Assembly: GCA_003612485.1 (NCBI GenBank)
Contig: RAZA01000005.1
Location: forward strand, 62,001-126,000
Origin: a bacterium D16-50
GTDB taxonomy: Bacteria > Bacillota > Clostridia > Lachnospirales > Lachnospiraceae
DNA: 64,000 nt
Reading direction: 5' to 3'
Made by a program: the position numbers and the translations under genes. The notes under the pieces were generated by a model. That model ran no database searches and had not been told where the DNA came from. It saw only the letters and a list, made by a program, of their open reading frames with translations. Each line of letters starts with the position of its first letter. Position 1 is the stretch's first letter. Positions 35,157-44,059 of this stretch are shown here, piece by piece.

Positions 35157-36368
35157 ATGGAATGTAGAGAGACGGAGCTTGCAGACAGGCTGAAGAGCTA
35201 TCAGCGGGTGTACGCGCAGGTGGATTTGGGCGCCATAGCGGAGAATGCGGAGAAGCTGCACAAAAACACGGCGGAGAGGACAAGGCTGCTGGGGGTGGTG
35301 AAGGCGGACGGCTATGGCCACGGCAGCGTTCCCATAGCCCGCAGGCTGGAGGGACTGGATTATCTGTTCGGCTTTGCGGTGGCCACTCCCGAGGAGGCCC
35401 ATGCCCTGAGGGCCGCCGGCATCGCAAAGCCGGTGGTGATACTGGGCTATGCATTTCCGTACTCTTATGAAATGCTGGCCAGAGAAAAGATCCGTCCCAC
35501 GGTGTTCTCCCCCAGAGACGTGGATGCGCTGGAGGAAGGGGCAAGAAGGGCAGGCAGGCCGCTGACAGTCCATATCAAGGTGGAGACCGGCATGAACAGA
35601 ATCGGTATCAGGCCGGACAGAGAGGGACTTTCCTTCGTGGAGACATTAAGGTCCAGTGAATGGATATCGATAGAGGGCATCTATACCCATTTTGCCAGAG
35701 CAGACGAGGCGGACAAGACCAGCGCCGTAAAACAGCTGGAAACCTTTCAGGAATTCCTTCATATGATAAAGAAGGAGCTTTCTTTGGAAATCCCCGTCAG
35801 GCACTGCTCCAACAGCGCCGGGATTCTGGAAATGCCTCAGGCAAACATGGATCTGGTCCGGGCAGGGATAGCTTTGTACGGAATCTATCCCTCCGGCGAC
35901 ATAGGCAGGGAGAAGACGGTTCTGAGGCCGGCTCTCTCATTATACAGCCATATAGTACATATAAAGGCCATTGAGCCGGGGGAATCCGTGGGCTATGGAG
36001 GGACGTTCACGGCGGATAGGCCCATGAAGATCGCCACCATACCGGTAGGCTACGGGGACGGGTATCCAAGGGAGCTTTCCAACAGAGGCTGGGTTCTGAT
36101 ACATGGAAGGCGCGCGGAGATTCTGGGAAGGATCTGCATGGATCAATTCATGGCGGATGTGACTAAGATTCCGGAGGCGGCTGTGGGAGACAAGGCGGTG
36201 CTTCTGGGACAGGACGGCGGAGAGTACTTGGGCGTGGAGGAGCTTTCGGAGCTTTCAGGGCGTTTCCGCTATGAACTGGTCTGCGGCATCGGTGCAAGGG
36301 TTCCAAGAGTTTATACCGAGAAGGGCAGAATCGTGGCATACAGCGACCAAAACTACCCGTGGATGTAA
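35157..36368 (+). CDS. alr: Alanine racemase
   Basis: PLP enzyme making D-alanine for peptidoglycan. 403 residues from the chosen start. The PLP-Lys motif VVKADGYGHGS lies at about 48-58, GMNRIGI at about 145, the catalytic Tyr block GYGGTF at about 280, and PVGYGDGYPR follows. ATG codons at 35106 and 35142 are in frame, but GGAGGA (35145-35150) is 6 nt before the ATG at 35157, and the conserved family start (YQRVYAQVDLGAI) begins soon after it. As in Bacillus, it is followed by mazF; the antitoxin gene normally between them is missing. Confidence 0.96.
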   Translation: MECRETELADRLKSYQRVYAQVDLGAIAENAEKLHKNTAERTRLLGVVKADGYGHGSVPIARRLEGLDYLFGFAVATPEEAHALRAAGIAKPVVILGYAFPYSYEMLAREKIRPTVFSPRDVDALEEGARRAGRPLTVHIKVETGMNRIGIRPDREGLSFVETLRSSEWISIEGIYTHFARADEADKTSAVKQLETFQEFLHMIKKELSLEIPVRHCSNSAGILEMPQANMDLVRAGIALYGIYPSGDIGREKTVLRPALSLYSHIVHIKAIEPGESVGYGGTFTADRPMKIATIPVGYGDGYPRELSNRGWVLIHGRRAEILGRICMDQFMADVTKIPEAAVGDKAVLLGQDGGEYLGVEELSELSGRFRYELVCGIGARVPRVYTEKGRIVAYSDQNYPWM

Positions 36369-36510
36369 AGCATCGGCCTGAGGTCAAAATCGTGGAAAAA
36401 AGGTGAATAACTTCCGAGGAACCGTCAATACTGTCCTTAGATGATGAAATCAATAATTGTCAGTCAGCCAGAGCGCCGATAGATGCCTCGACGGACGGAT
36501 GGGAGTGGAG

Positions 36511-36852
36511 ATGAGACGAGGAGATGTATATTACGCAGACCTTAGGCCGGTGATCGGTTCTGAGCAGGGGGGCATCAGGCCTGTTCTGATCGTTCAGAAC
36601 GATGTGGGAAACAAACACAGCCCTACGGTCATATGCGCTGCGATCACCTCTAAGATGAACAAGGCGAAGCTGCCTACGCATATCGAGCTGAACGCTACCA
36701 TGTACGATATGGATAAGGACTCGGTGGTTCTGCTGGAGCAGCTGAGGACCATCGACAAGAAGCGGCTTAAGGACAAGGTATGTCATTTGGACGGGGATAT
36801 CATGAGGAGAGTGAACAGAGCCCTGATGGTCAGTCTGGAGCTTGATACATAG
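36511..36852 (+). CDS. mazF: MazF/EndoA-type endoribonuclease toxin
   Basis: 113-residue PemK/MazF-fold mRNA interferase, very close to the Bacillus NdoA pattern: [61 protein letters not shown]. The catalytic-type Arg and Thr in [11 protein letters not shown] are present. The ORF extends to 36457, but the family start (MRRGDVYY) is at 36511, with GGGAG 5-9 nt upstream. The gap to alr (142 nt) has no ORF large enough for a MazE antitoxin, so this is an orphan toxin gene in the usual alr-mazF position. Confidence 0.93.
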   Translation: MRRGDVYYADLRPVIGSEQGGIRPVLIVQNDVGNKHSPTVICAAITSKMNKAKLPTHIELNATMYDMDKDSVVLLEQLRTIDKKRLKDKVCHLDGDIMRRVNRALMVSLELDT

Positions 36853-36977
36853 GAGGCTTGAGCATATAGGCGGAGGCGGCGGGGATGCCTGTTCTGCCTC
36901 AGGGCAGGCGGAGGTTTTACGGTGCAGGAATCAGGCGGCCCACGGGGATGAAAACGCAAGAAGGGGGTAATGTACAG

Positions 36978-38282
36978 ATGAGAATGTATGACATCATTAT
37001 GAAGAAAAGGAACGGGGGAGAGCTGTCCAAGGAAGAGATCGACTTCTTTGTGGAGGGCTATACCAGAGGGGAGATCCCTGACTATCAGGCCTCCGCTTTG
37101 ATGATGGCCATCTATTTCCGCAAGATGACAAAAAAGGAGACTCTGGCGCTGACCATGGCTATGGCACAGAGCGGTGACATGCTGGATCTGTCCGGCATCC
37201 GGGGGATAAAGGTGGATAAGCACAGCACCGGAGGCGTGGGAGACAAGACCTCGCTGGCTCTGGCGCCCATGGTCGCGGCCTGCGGGGTGACGGTGGCTAA
37301 GATGAGCGGCAGAGGGCTGGGGCATACCGGAGGAACCATAGACAAGCTGGAGAGCTTTCCGGGCTTTACCACTTCCCTGACGGCGGAGAGGTTTACGGAG
37401 AACGTGAACCGCATCGGCATGGCCATCATGGGACAGACGGCGGATCTGGCGCCTGCGGACAAGAAGCTCTACGCCCTTCGGGACGTGACCGCTACCGTGG
37501 ATAATATGTCACTGATAGCCAGTTCTATCATGAGCAAGAAGCTGGCGGCGGGGGCTGATGCCATTGTGCTGGATGTGAAAACGGGCAGCGGCGCCTTCAT
37601 GAAGGAGGAAAAGGACGCGAGGGCACTGGCGGAGGAGATGGTGAGCATCGGCAACAGCGCAGGGCGCAGGACGGTGGCGGTGATCTCCGATATGGATCAG
37701 CCTCTGGGCAGGGCTGTGGGAAATGCTCTGGAGGTCAGGGAGGCCATAGACACCCTGCGGGGAAAGGGGCCGGAAGATTTTACAGAATTATGCCTGACGC
37801 TGGGCAGCCGGATGCTGGCGGCCGGAGGAAGGGCTCCGGGGGAAGAGGCCGCAAGGCAGATGCTTGCAGCGGCCATAGAGGATGGGAGAGCTTTAAGAAA
37901 GCTGGCGGAGTTCGTGGAGGCTCAGGACGGGGACGCCGCCGCGGTATATGACCCTGAGCTGCTGCCCAAGGCAAAGATCATCCGTCCCATAGCGGCCCCC
38001 AGAGACGGTTACATAAGCAGGATCATCTGTGATCAGGTGGGGATCTGCTCCCTGATTCTGGGGGGAGGCAGAGAGACGAAGGAGAGCGGGATCGATCTGT
38101 CCGTAGGGCTGGTGCTGTGCAGAAAGGTGGGAGATTATGTCAGGGCGGGGGAACCCCTTGCCATGCTCCATGCCAACGAGGAGTCCCGGGCACAAGAGGC
38201 GGGACGGCGGTACCTGGAGGCCTGCACCATAGCCGTCGAGCCCTGCGCCTGCCAGCCGCTCATCAGGGGAATCGTGGAATAG
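36978..38282 (+). CDS. pdp: Pyrimidine-nucleoside phosphorylase
   Basis: Phosphorolyses uridine and (deoxy)thymidine to the base and ribose-1-phosphate in pyrimidine salvage. 434 residues as in the family. The signature SGRGLGHTGGTIDKLE lies at about 113-128. Phosphate-site KHSTGGVGDKTSL (about 80) and the C-terminal alpha/beta domain with APRDGYI are present. The frame is open further upstream, but the family start MRMYDIIMKKRNG is at 36978, with AGGGGG about 9 nt upstream. No other nucleoside catabolism gene is adjacent. Confidence 0.95.
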   Translation: MRMYDIIMKKRNGGELSKEEIDFFVEGYTRGEIPDYQASALMMAIYFRKMTKKETLALTMAMAQSGDMLDLSGIRGIKVDKHSTGGVGDKTSLALAPMVAACGVTVAKMSGRGLGHTGGTIDKLESFPGFTTSLTAERFTENVNRIGMAIMGQTADLAPADKKLYALRDVTATVDNMSLIASSIMSKKLAAGADAIVLDVKTGSGAFMKEEKDARALAEEMVSIGNSAGRRTVAVISDMDQPLGRAVGNALEVREAIDTLRGKGPEDFTELCLTLGSRMLAAGGRAPGEEAARQMLAAAIEDGRALRKLAEFVEAQDGDAAAVYDPELLPKAKIIRPIAAPRDGYISRIICDQVGICSLILGGGRETKESGIDLSVGLVLCRKVGDYVRAGEPLAMLHANEESRAQEAGRRYLEACTIAVEPCACQPLIRGIVE

Positions 38283-38341
38283 AAGCGCTGGGAGAGCCGG
38301 GAAAACGGTTTGCAGCACTGTTTGAGGCACAAAAGGGGGAG

Positions 38342-38370
38342 GCATAGTTTTGGGGCTGGGCTAATATAAT
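38342..38370 (+). promoter_or_regulatory. Candidate sigma-E promoter for yqfCD
   Basis: GCATAGT (38342-38348) and AATATAAT (38363-38370), 14 nt apart, fit the mother-cell sigma-E pattern (kmATATT, about 13-15 nt, CATACAmT) with few mismatches, and the next genes are mother-cell sporulation genes. The predicted transcription start falls on or next to the ATG at 38376. Confidence 0.5.
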
Positions 38371-38375
38371 TTCAC

Positions 38376-38684
38376 ATGAGAAAAAATAATGACCGCACCC
38401 AAAAAAGAGAATCAAGAAAAGAGACGCTGCTGGAGACACTCAAGCTCCCCAAGGATATCTGCATGGGGGCGCTGAAGGTGACGCTGACGGGGAACCGGGA
38501 GGCGTGGATAGAGAACTATAGGGGCATTCTGGAGTACACGGAGGGGCGTATACTGCTCCAGTGCAAGACTTGTCAGGTGTGCTTCGAGGGCAGCAGGCTC
38601 TCCATCGATTACTACACAAATGAAGACATGAAGATCAGCGGCTGCATCTGCTGCGTGAAGTACAGCGACGGGATGAATCCGTAG
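38376..38684 (+). CDS. yqfC: Sporulation protein YqfC (YabP family)
   Basis: 102 residues of the YabP/YqfC family: LKLPKDICMGALKVTLTGNREAWIEN region (about 22-47), then NYRGILEYTEGRILLQC and KISGCICCVKYSD. Expressed in the mother cell during sporulation in Bacillus; the exact role is unresolved. It precedes yqfD by 19 nt, as in other spore formers. There is no ribosome binding site: the ATG sits 5 nt after a TATAAT-like box, and no better start lies downstream without losing conserved residues, so it may be translated from a leaderless transcript. Confidence 0.88.
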   Translation: MRKNNDRTQKRESRKETLLETLKLPKDICMGALKVTLTGNREAWIENYRGILEYTEGRILLQCKTCQVCFEGSRLSIDYYTNEDMKISGCICCVKYSDGMNP

Positions 38685-38703
38685 CCCGGAAGGAGGATGA
38701 GCC

Positions 38704-39951
38704 ATGGTTGAATTGTTGAAATATATCAGGGGATACCTGCGCATTCGGGTGTGGGGATTTTCCCCGGAGCGCTTTATGAACTTGTGCAGCAATAAGGGGA
38801 TACTGCTTTGGAACATTGTCCGGGAGGGCGATGGATACTGTATGAACGTCAACCTGAGGGGCTTCTGGGAGCTGCGGCCCATAGTGAGAAAGACCGGGAC
38901 AAGGGTGGCCGTATTGGAGAGATATGGGCTGCCCTTTTTTCTGCCGAAGCTGGTGAAGCGCAAGGTGTTCGTGGCAGGCCTTGTGCTGACGCTGGCGTTT
39001 TGGTTTTTCTCCTCGGATTACATCTGGAACATTGAGGTCAGCGGGAACTACCAGATAACGGACGATATGTTCCAAAGCTTCCTGAAGGACAATCAGGTGT
39101 CTATAGGGATGCGCAAGGACGGGCTGGACATAGAGGAGCTTGAAAAGGAAATACGAAGACAGTTTCCTCAGATTACATGGGCATCGGCTAGACTGTCGGG
39201 AACTAAGCTGCTAATCGACATCAAGGAAAACGACGCCCCCATTTTGACCGAGGAGAAGGAAGTCTCTCAGGGGACGGATCTGGTGGCGGAATACGATGGG
39301 AGAGTCGTGTCCATAATCGTCAGAAGCGGCGTCCCCAAGGTATCCATCGGGGACGTGGTGGAGAAAGGCTCGATACTGGTGGAGGGGAGGATTCCCATCT
39401 ACAATGAGGATGCTACGATCCGGGAGTACAGCTATGTGGACGCGGATGCAGACATTGTCATGGAGCATTCCGCAAGTTACACGGAGGAACTGCCATTCGA
39501 CTATGTGATCAAGGAGTATACGGGCAGGGAGAAAAAAGAGCACTATGTCAATATCGGCGGAAAAGATTGGAAGCTGCCGGGGGATAGGCCCTTTCAGGTG
39601 TACGACAGCATCATACGGGAGAGCAGGCCGGTGCTTTTTGAAAAGCTGGGCATACCCGTCTTCTGGGGAGACGTGACCCATAGGGAGTACCTGAATGTGG
39701 AGCATACATATACCGTTGAGGAGGCAAAAGTCCTTCTTAATCAAAAATTAAGGGATTTTCTTTTGGGTTTGGACGAAAAAGGTGTACAAATTATTGAAAA
39801 AAATGTTAGAATAGAAACGAAAGACGATTCATGGCTTCTGGAGGGAGAATTTCTGGTGCAGGAGCCTGCGGGGGCCAGAAGGGACACCGAGAGGGTCGTC
39901 ATGGAAGAGACGGAAGACAAGGATTCAAGGGAAGAGGACGGGAATGGATGA
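38704..39951 (+). CDS. yqfD: Sporulation protein YqfD
   Basis: 415 residues. A cytoplasmic N-terminal region contains LKYIRGYLRIRVWGFSPERF. One membrane helix (KVFVAGLVLTLAFWFFSSDYIW, about 86-107) is followed by an extracytoplasmic POTRA-like part (IEVSGNYQITDDMF onward) with the AEYDGRVVSIIVRSGVPKVSIGDVV block typical of YqfD. A strong GGAGG site lies 7 nt before the ATG. It overlaps phoH by 8 nt. In Bacillus, YqfD is a sigma-E product needed for efficient sporulation. Confidence 0.95.
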   Translation: MVELLKYIRGYLRIRVWGFSPERFMNLCSNKGILLWNIVREGDGYCMNVNLRGFWELRPIVRKTGTRVAVLERYGLPFFLPKLVKRKVFVAGLVLTLAFWFFSSDYIWNIEVSGNYQITDDMFQSFLKDNQVSIGMRKDGLDIEELEKEIRRQFPQITWASARLSGTKLLIDIKENDAPILTEEKEVSQGTDLVAEYDGRVVSIIVRSGVPKVSIGDVVEKGSILVEGRIPIYNEDATIREYSYVDADADIVMEHSASYTEELPFDYVIKEYTGREKKEHYVNIGGKDWKLPGDRPFQVYDSIIRESRPVLFEKLGIPVFWGDVTHREYLNVEHTYTVEEAKVLLNQKLRDFLLGLDEKGVQIIEKNVRIETKDDSWLLEGEFLVQEPAGARRDTERVVMEETEDKDSREEDGNG

Positions 39952-40963
39952 TTTTACAGTGCGGCTGGATCTGCCGGCCCAACATATGCAGAAGATATTC
40001 GGGGCGCAGGACGCTTATGTGAAGAAGCTGGAAAGAGATTTCGGCGTGAGCGTGGTGAACCGCAACGGCAGCATTACGATTGCAGGACAGGAGGATATGG
40101 TAAGGCGGGCGGAAGGCGTGCTTCGCCAGCTTGCCGTCCTTTCCGACCGGGGAAACGAGATAGAGGAGCAGAGCGTGGATTATGCCATTACGCTGGGGAT
40201 GGAAAAGAGGGAAAACGCGCTGGAGGAGATGGACTCCGACTGTATCTGCCATACGGTGAACGGGAAGCCCATCAAGCCAAAGACTCTGGGACAGAAGGCT
40301 TATGTGGACGCTATTCGGAAAAATATGATAGTGTTCGGGGTGGGGCCTGCGGGAACGGGCAAGACCTATCTTGCCATGGCAATGGCCATTACGGCCTTCA
40401 AAAATGATGAGGTGGGCAGGATCATTCTGACCAGACCTGCCATTGAGGCGGGGGAGAAGCTGGGCTTTCTGCCCGGGGATCTGCAGAGCAAGGTGGATCC
40501 GTATCTCAGGCCCCTTTACGACGCCTTGTATCAGATCATGGGGGCGGAGAGCTTCCTGAAAAACATGGAGAAGGGGCTGATAGAGGTGGCCCCTCTGGCG
40601 TACATGCGGGGACGGACTCTGGACAATGCCTATATCATTCTGGACGAGGCCCAGAACACTACCCCTGCCCAGATGAAGATGTTTCTGACCCGCATCGGTT
40701 TCGGCTCCAAGGTGGTGGTCACGGGGGACGTGACCCAGAAGGATCTGCCTCCCGATACGAAATCGGGTCTGGACGTGGCCACCAAAGTGCTTCGGAGCGT
40801 GGACGGGATCTCCTTCTGCAGCCTGACCAGCAAGGACGTGGTGCGCCATCCGCTGGTGCAGCAGATCGTCAAGGCCTATGAGACCTATGAGGCCAAGGAG
40901 AATGCCAGAAGCAGGGAGCGGGGCAGGGAAAAGGAAAGAACGAGACGTATAAGGCGACAATGA
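39944..40963 (+). CDS. phoH: PhoH family P-loop ATPase
   Basis: 339 residues. An N-terminal small RNA-binding-like region (about 1-70) precedes the PhoH ATPase domain with Walker A GPAGTGKTYLA (about 130-140), TRPAIEAGEKLGFLPGDL (about 167) and Walker B YIILDEAQNTTP (about 228). The order yqfC-yqfD-phoH-ybeY is conserved in Firmicutes, and linkage with ybeY suggests a role in rRNA or RNA metabolism. It overlaps yqfD by 8 nt and ends 28 nt before ybeY. Confidence 0.95.
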   Translation: MDDFTVRLDLPAQHMQKIFGAQDAYVKKLERDFGVSVVNRNGSITIAGQEDMVRRAEGVLRQLAVLSDRGNEIEEQSVDYAITLGMEKRENALEEMDSDCICHTVNGKPIKPKTLGQKAYVDAIRKNMIVFGVGPAGTGKTYLAMAMAITAFKNDEVGRIILTRPAIEAGEKLGFLPGDLQSKVDPYLRPLYDALYQIMGAESFLKNMEKGLIEVAPLAYMRGRTLDNAYIILDEAQNTTPAQMKMFLTRIGFGSKVVVTGDVTQKDLPPDTKSGLDVATKVLRSVDGISFCSLTSKDVVRHPLVQQIVKAYETYEAKENARSRERGREKERTRRIRRQ

Positions 40964-40991
40964 CGCATAGGTACGAAAGGACGATCAGGGA

Positions 40992-41492
40992 ATGACGCTA
41001 TACATGGAAGATGAAGCAGGAGCAGGCTTTTCCTTTTCTGCACAGGATATTGCCGAACTTGTATGCAGGACGGCGCTGGAGGCGGAAGGCTGTCCCTATG
41101 AGGCGCAGGTGAATCTGATTCTCACGGACGACGCCGGCATACGGGAGCTGAATAGGGAGATGAGAGGGATCGACAGGGCGACGGATGTGCTGTCTTTTCC
41201 GAATGTGGATTTTGAGGAGGCGGGCGTATTCGGAAGCCTTGAGGAGAGGGAGGCGGACTATTTCGATCCGGATACGGGAGAGCTGATTCTGGGTGACATC
41301 ATGATTTCCTTGGACAAGGTCCGGGAGCAGGCCGAGAGCTATGGGCACAGCCAAAAGAGGGAGTTCGCGTTCCTTGTGGCCCACAGCATGCTGCACCTTT
41401 GCGGGTACGACCATATGGAGGAGGCCGAAGCGCGGGAAATGGAGCGCCGGCAGGAAGAGATACTGACGAGATTGGGGATCACGAGAGACTGA
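40992..41492 (+). CDS. ybeY: Endoribonuclease YbeY (16S rRNA maturation)
   Basis: 166 residues. The zinc-binding signature HSMLHLCGYDH (about 132-142) has all three His ligands. Upstream blocks LNREMRGIDRATDVLSFP (about 53-70) and LGDIMISLDKVREQA are family-typical. It processes the 16S rRNA 3' end and takes part in ribosome quality control. It sits in the yqfC-yqfD-phoH-ybeY cluster and ends 14 nt before the flippase gene. Confidence 0.96.
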   Translation: MTLYMEDEAGAGFSFSAQDIAELVCRTALEAEGCPYEAQVNLILTDDAGIRELNREMRGIDRATDVLSFPNVDFEEAGVFGSLEEREADYFDPDTGELILGDIMISLDKVREQAESYGHSQKREFAFLVAHSMLHLCGYDHMEEAEAREMERRQEEILTRLGITRD

Positions 41493-41506
41493 TTGAGGGA
41501 CAGCGG

Positions 41507-43096
41507 ATGAATCGTGCGGAAGTGAGAAGACGGCAGGCAGGGATGATCTCCAATGGATTGATGCTGGCTGCCATGCTGATATTGGGACAACAGACTGGCA
41601 ATAACGGAATCACATATTTGATGACTGCGGCATTGGCCTATGCGCTGCTCTGGACGATTGTGGGAGGAAATCTGTCTGACACGCTGGGGAGGCTGCTCCG
41701 CAGCAGGAAAAACAAGGGACAGTACAAAAATGCATGGAAAATGCGCAGAAGCGCCATGATTCTGCAGTCGGCTCTGGGGCTTGCGGGAAGCGCGGGGCTT
41801 TTTGTCTTTTCCAAAAGCATTGCAGAGGGACTGTTCGGGCTCCGCTGCAGTACCTTTATCGTGGCGGTGCTCTCACCGGCGGTATTTCTGAGGGCAGTTT
41901 CTTCCGTGCTGATGGGTTGCTTTCAGGGGGAGGGCTCGGAGCTTCCTACGGCTGCCGCGGGAATTCTGCGTCCCATATTCTTTTTTGGCTTCGGAATTTT
42001 GTTTTCCGGCATCATGGGAGACTATGGGGAGAAGGTGGGCCGCCTCCTGCAGCAGGAGAACTTTGAGGCCATGTACAAGGGAGCGGGAATTGCCATAGCG
42101 GTGAGTCTTGCGGAGCTTTTGGTGGTGCTTTTTCTGGCGCTGATCTATAGGGCAGGAGAAATGAGGAAAAACGGCAGACAAGAGGGCTACGGCACAGAAT
42201 CCGGATTCGAGTGCGTCAGGCATTTGTGTGCCGGCAGGTGGCAGCAGGCTGTAACGGGCTTTCTGGGTGTGCTCCCCTTGGGGCTGGGGCTGTTTTTCCT
42301 CAGCAGGAGGACGGAGGAAGAGGCCGCCCTGACCTTGGGCTATGGGGCGTATGCGGGGGGATATCTGGTGCTCTGTGCCGCGGTGGCGTCTCTGATCGCC
42401 GTTTCGGCGCTGCCGGTAATGGCAAAAATATTCAGTTCCCTCCGAAAAAGCGAGCATCGCTTTGCCCGAACCGTCTTTCAGGGCGGCATGCATATTTGTC
42501 TGGTACACAGTGCCTTTGCCGCCGTGTTTGTGGCAGTCATGGGTCAGCAGATCGGAGAGCTTCTGTGTCCGGAGAGCGTGGAAGCTGTTCTGCCCATGCT
42601 GCGGGCGGGCTCCTGCGTCATTGCCTTTGCCGTGTTAGCCTACTATTTTGCCAGATTTCTGCAGACTGCAGGCAAAAAGCAGCTGGTGATGCTGGCGGTG
42701 GGGGCCGGGGATGCATTGTTTTTTGTAGTGGTTTTAGCCACGGGAAAGGCGGGGGCTCTGTCCTTGGTCTATGGGGGGATCACGGGCACGTTCCTGCTCT
42801 GCATCATGCTTGGGGTGTTCGCCTGCGGGCAGCTGCGGGTCAGGATAGACTGGATGAGGGCCGTAGCAGTGCCTGCGGGTGCTGCGCTTGTCTCAGGCCT
42901 GCTCTGTATGCTCATAGGCAAATTGATCGCGCCCCATATGCATGCCTCGGTGACTTTGCTGGTGGCGTTTGTAATAGGAGGCGCGGCGTACTGGGCGGCA
43001 TTGACGGTGCTGCGGAATTTTGACGATCAGGAGCTGGATGTGATTCCCGGCGGAAAGCTGATCGATGGTCTGAGGCAGATGCTGCATATATATTGA
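41507..43096 (+). CDS. MOP/MATE-superfamily flippase (SpoVB/MurJ-like)
   Basis: 529 residues with about 14 hydrophobic segments spanning nearly the whole protein, of the polysaccharide-lipid flippase type. The soluble tail NFDDQELDVIPGGKLIDGL after the last helix is typical of SpoVB-like members in Clostridia. A likely job is flipping a lipid-linked envelope precursor; the substrate cannot be assigned. The frame is open upstream into ybeY, but GAGGGA is 6 nt before the ATG at 41507. The neighbouring sporulation genes make a cortex role possible. Confidence 0.8.
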   Translation: MNRAEVRRRQAGMISNGLMLAAMLILGQQTGNNGITYLMTAALAYALLWTIVGGNLSDTLGRLLRSRKNKGQYKNAWKMRRSAMILQSALGLAGSAGLFVFSKSIAEGLFGLRCSTFIVAVLSPAVFLRAVSSVLMGCFQGEGSELPTAAAGILRPIFFFGFGILFSGIMGDYGEKVGRLLQQENFEAMYKGAGIAIAVSLAELLVVLFLALIYRAGEMRKNGRQEGYGTESGFECVRHLCAGRWQQAVTGFLGVLPLGLGLFFLSRRTEEEAALTLGYGAYAGGYLVLCAAVASLIAVSALPVMAKIFSSLRKSEHRFARTVFQGGMHICLVHSAFAAVFVAVMGQQIGELLCPESVEAVLPMLRAGSCVIAFAVLAYYFARFLQTAGKKQLVMLAVGAGDALFFVVVLATGKAGALSLVYGGITGTFLLCIMLGVFACGQLRVRIDWMRAVAVPAGAALVSGLLCMLIGKLIAPHMHASVTLLVAFVIGGAAYWAALTVLRNFDDQELDVIPGGKLIDGLRQMLHIY

Positions 43097-43192
43097 AAGC
43101 GGTGAATAATCACCGGCAAAAATGCTGATACTGATTCATAACAGCGTAAATCAACGGAATTCTCATGAATAATGTGAAGGGCATGGTTTGTT

Positions 43193-43945
43193 ATGAAATT
43201 TGTCAGAGGTATCAGCTTATTTGTCGTATATCCGCTATTGATGCTGGGAGTGGGAGTTTTGCTTGGCATGGGATTTGCCGGCGGCAGGCATCGGGGGGAG
43301 CAGGATCAAAAGGGAGCGCCGGTGCCCTTGGGGCTTCCCTCCGGCGTGGAGACGCAGCTCTCTTTAGGAGAAAAGGAGACCGGGGATGCGATAAAACAGA
43401 CGCCCGAACCGGAGAGCGCCGGGTCCGGGCCGGAGCAGGAAGATGCAGGAGAGCCGGAGGGATTGGACCAGGACAGTGTCAGGGAGGTGGCTACCTCCTA
43501 TGAAACCCTCTGTGTCGATACGGCCTATGTGCTGGAGGAGACGGACATTCTCCATCATACGGTGGTGGAGACCACCCAGCGTCTGCCGGACAAGTATGTT
43601 GGCATGAACAGAGAGGAGTTTTTGCAGGCCATGGACTTATACGAGGCGTTTCCGCCGCTGTCGGAGATGGAGAGGGGGTTCGTGAATCTGGAGGTGCTTT
43701 CGTTCTCCAGAGAGCGTGTGGTTGTGCAGATGAACTACAAATATGTCCAGCCCAGCGAGAGTTTTTATCTGGCGGTATATAATAATGAAGTGATAGTCTA
43801 TCTGGAAGATCGAAAAACCGTATATATCGAGACGGAGATCGAGCTGGACTCTCTGCCGGAGCAGATCCAGCATAACATTATACAGATGATGTGGATAGAG
43901 AACGAAGAGAAGCTGTATGATTTTCTGGAGAACTATTCCAGCTGA
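43193..43945 (+). CDS. BofC-like C-terminal domain protein
   Basis: 250 residues. One N-terminal membrane anchor or signal (SLFVVYPLLMLGVGVLLGMGF) precedes a Pro/Glu/Gly-rich spacer (about 35-90), then an extracytoplasmic domain with EFLQAMDLYEAFPPLSEMERGF, VQMNYKYVQPSE and YLAVYNNEVIVYLED, ending LPEQIQHNIIQ and LYDFLENYSS. The end resembles the C-terminal domain of BofC, a forespore regulator of sigma-K processing in Bacillus, but the protein is longer and the match is by eye. A GTGAATAATCAC palindrome (about 43105-43116) precedes it. A sporulation role is inferred. Confidence 0.55.
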   Translation: MKFVRGISLFVVYPLLMLGVGVLLGMGFAGGRHRGEQDQKGAPVPLGLPSGVETQLSLGEKETGDAIKQTPEPESAGSGPEQEDAGEPEGLDQDSVREVATSYETLCVDTAYVLEETDILHHTVVETTQRLPDKYVGMNREEFLQAMDLYEAFPPLSEMERGFVNLEVLSFSRERVVVQMNYKYVQPSESFYLAVYNNEVIVYLEDRKTVYIETEIELDSLPEQIQHNIIQMMWIENEEKLYDFLENYSS

Positions 43946-44059
43946 TGCTTTTCTTTTCGGAAAACTTTACGGAAAAAACGCTGTCAAGCAAAGAGGAAGC
44001 AAAGCGATGCGGAAGGAAAGCTTCACACTAGGGGACAGGATGGGGAACGGGAGAGAATA

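Noticed and set aside
36369..36510. Hidden mazE antitoxin gene
   Set aside because: No frame in this gap gives a start plus about 70-80 codons.
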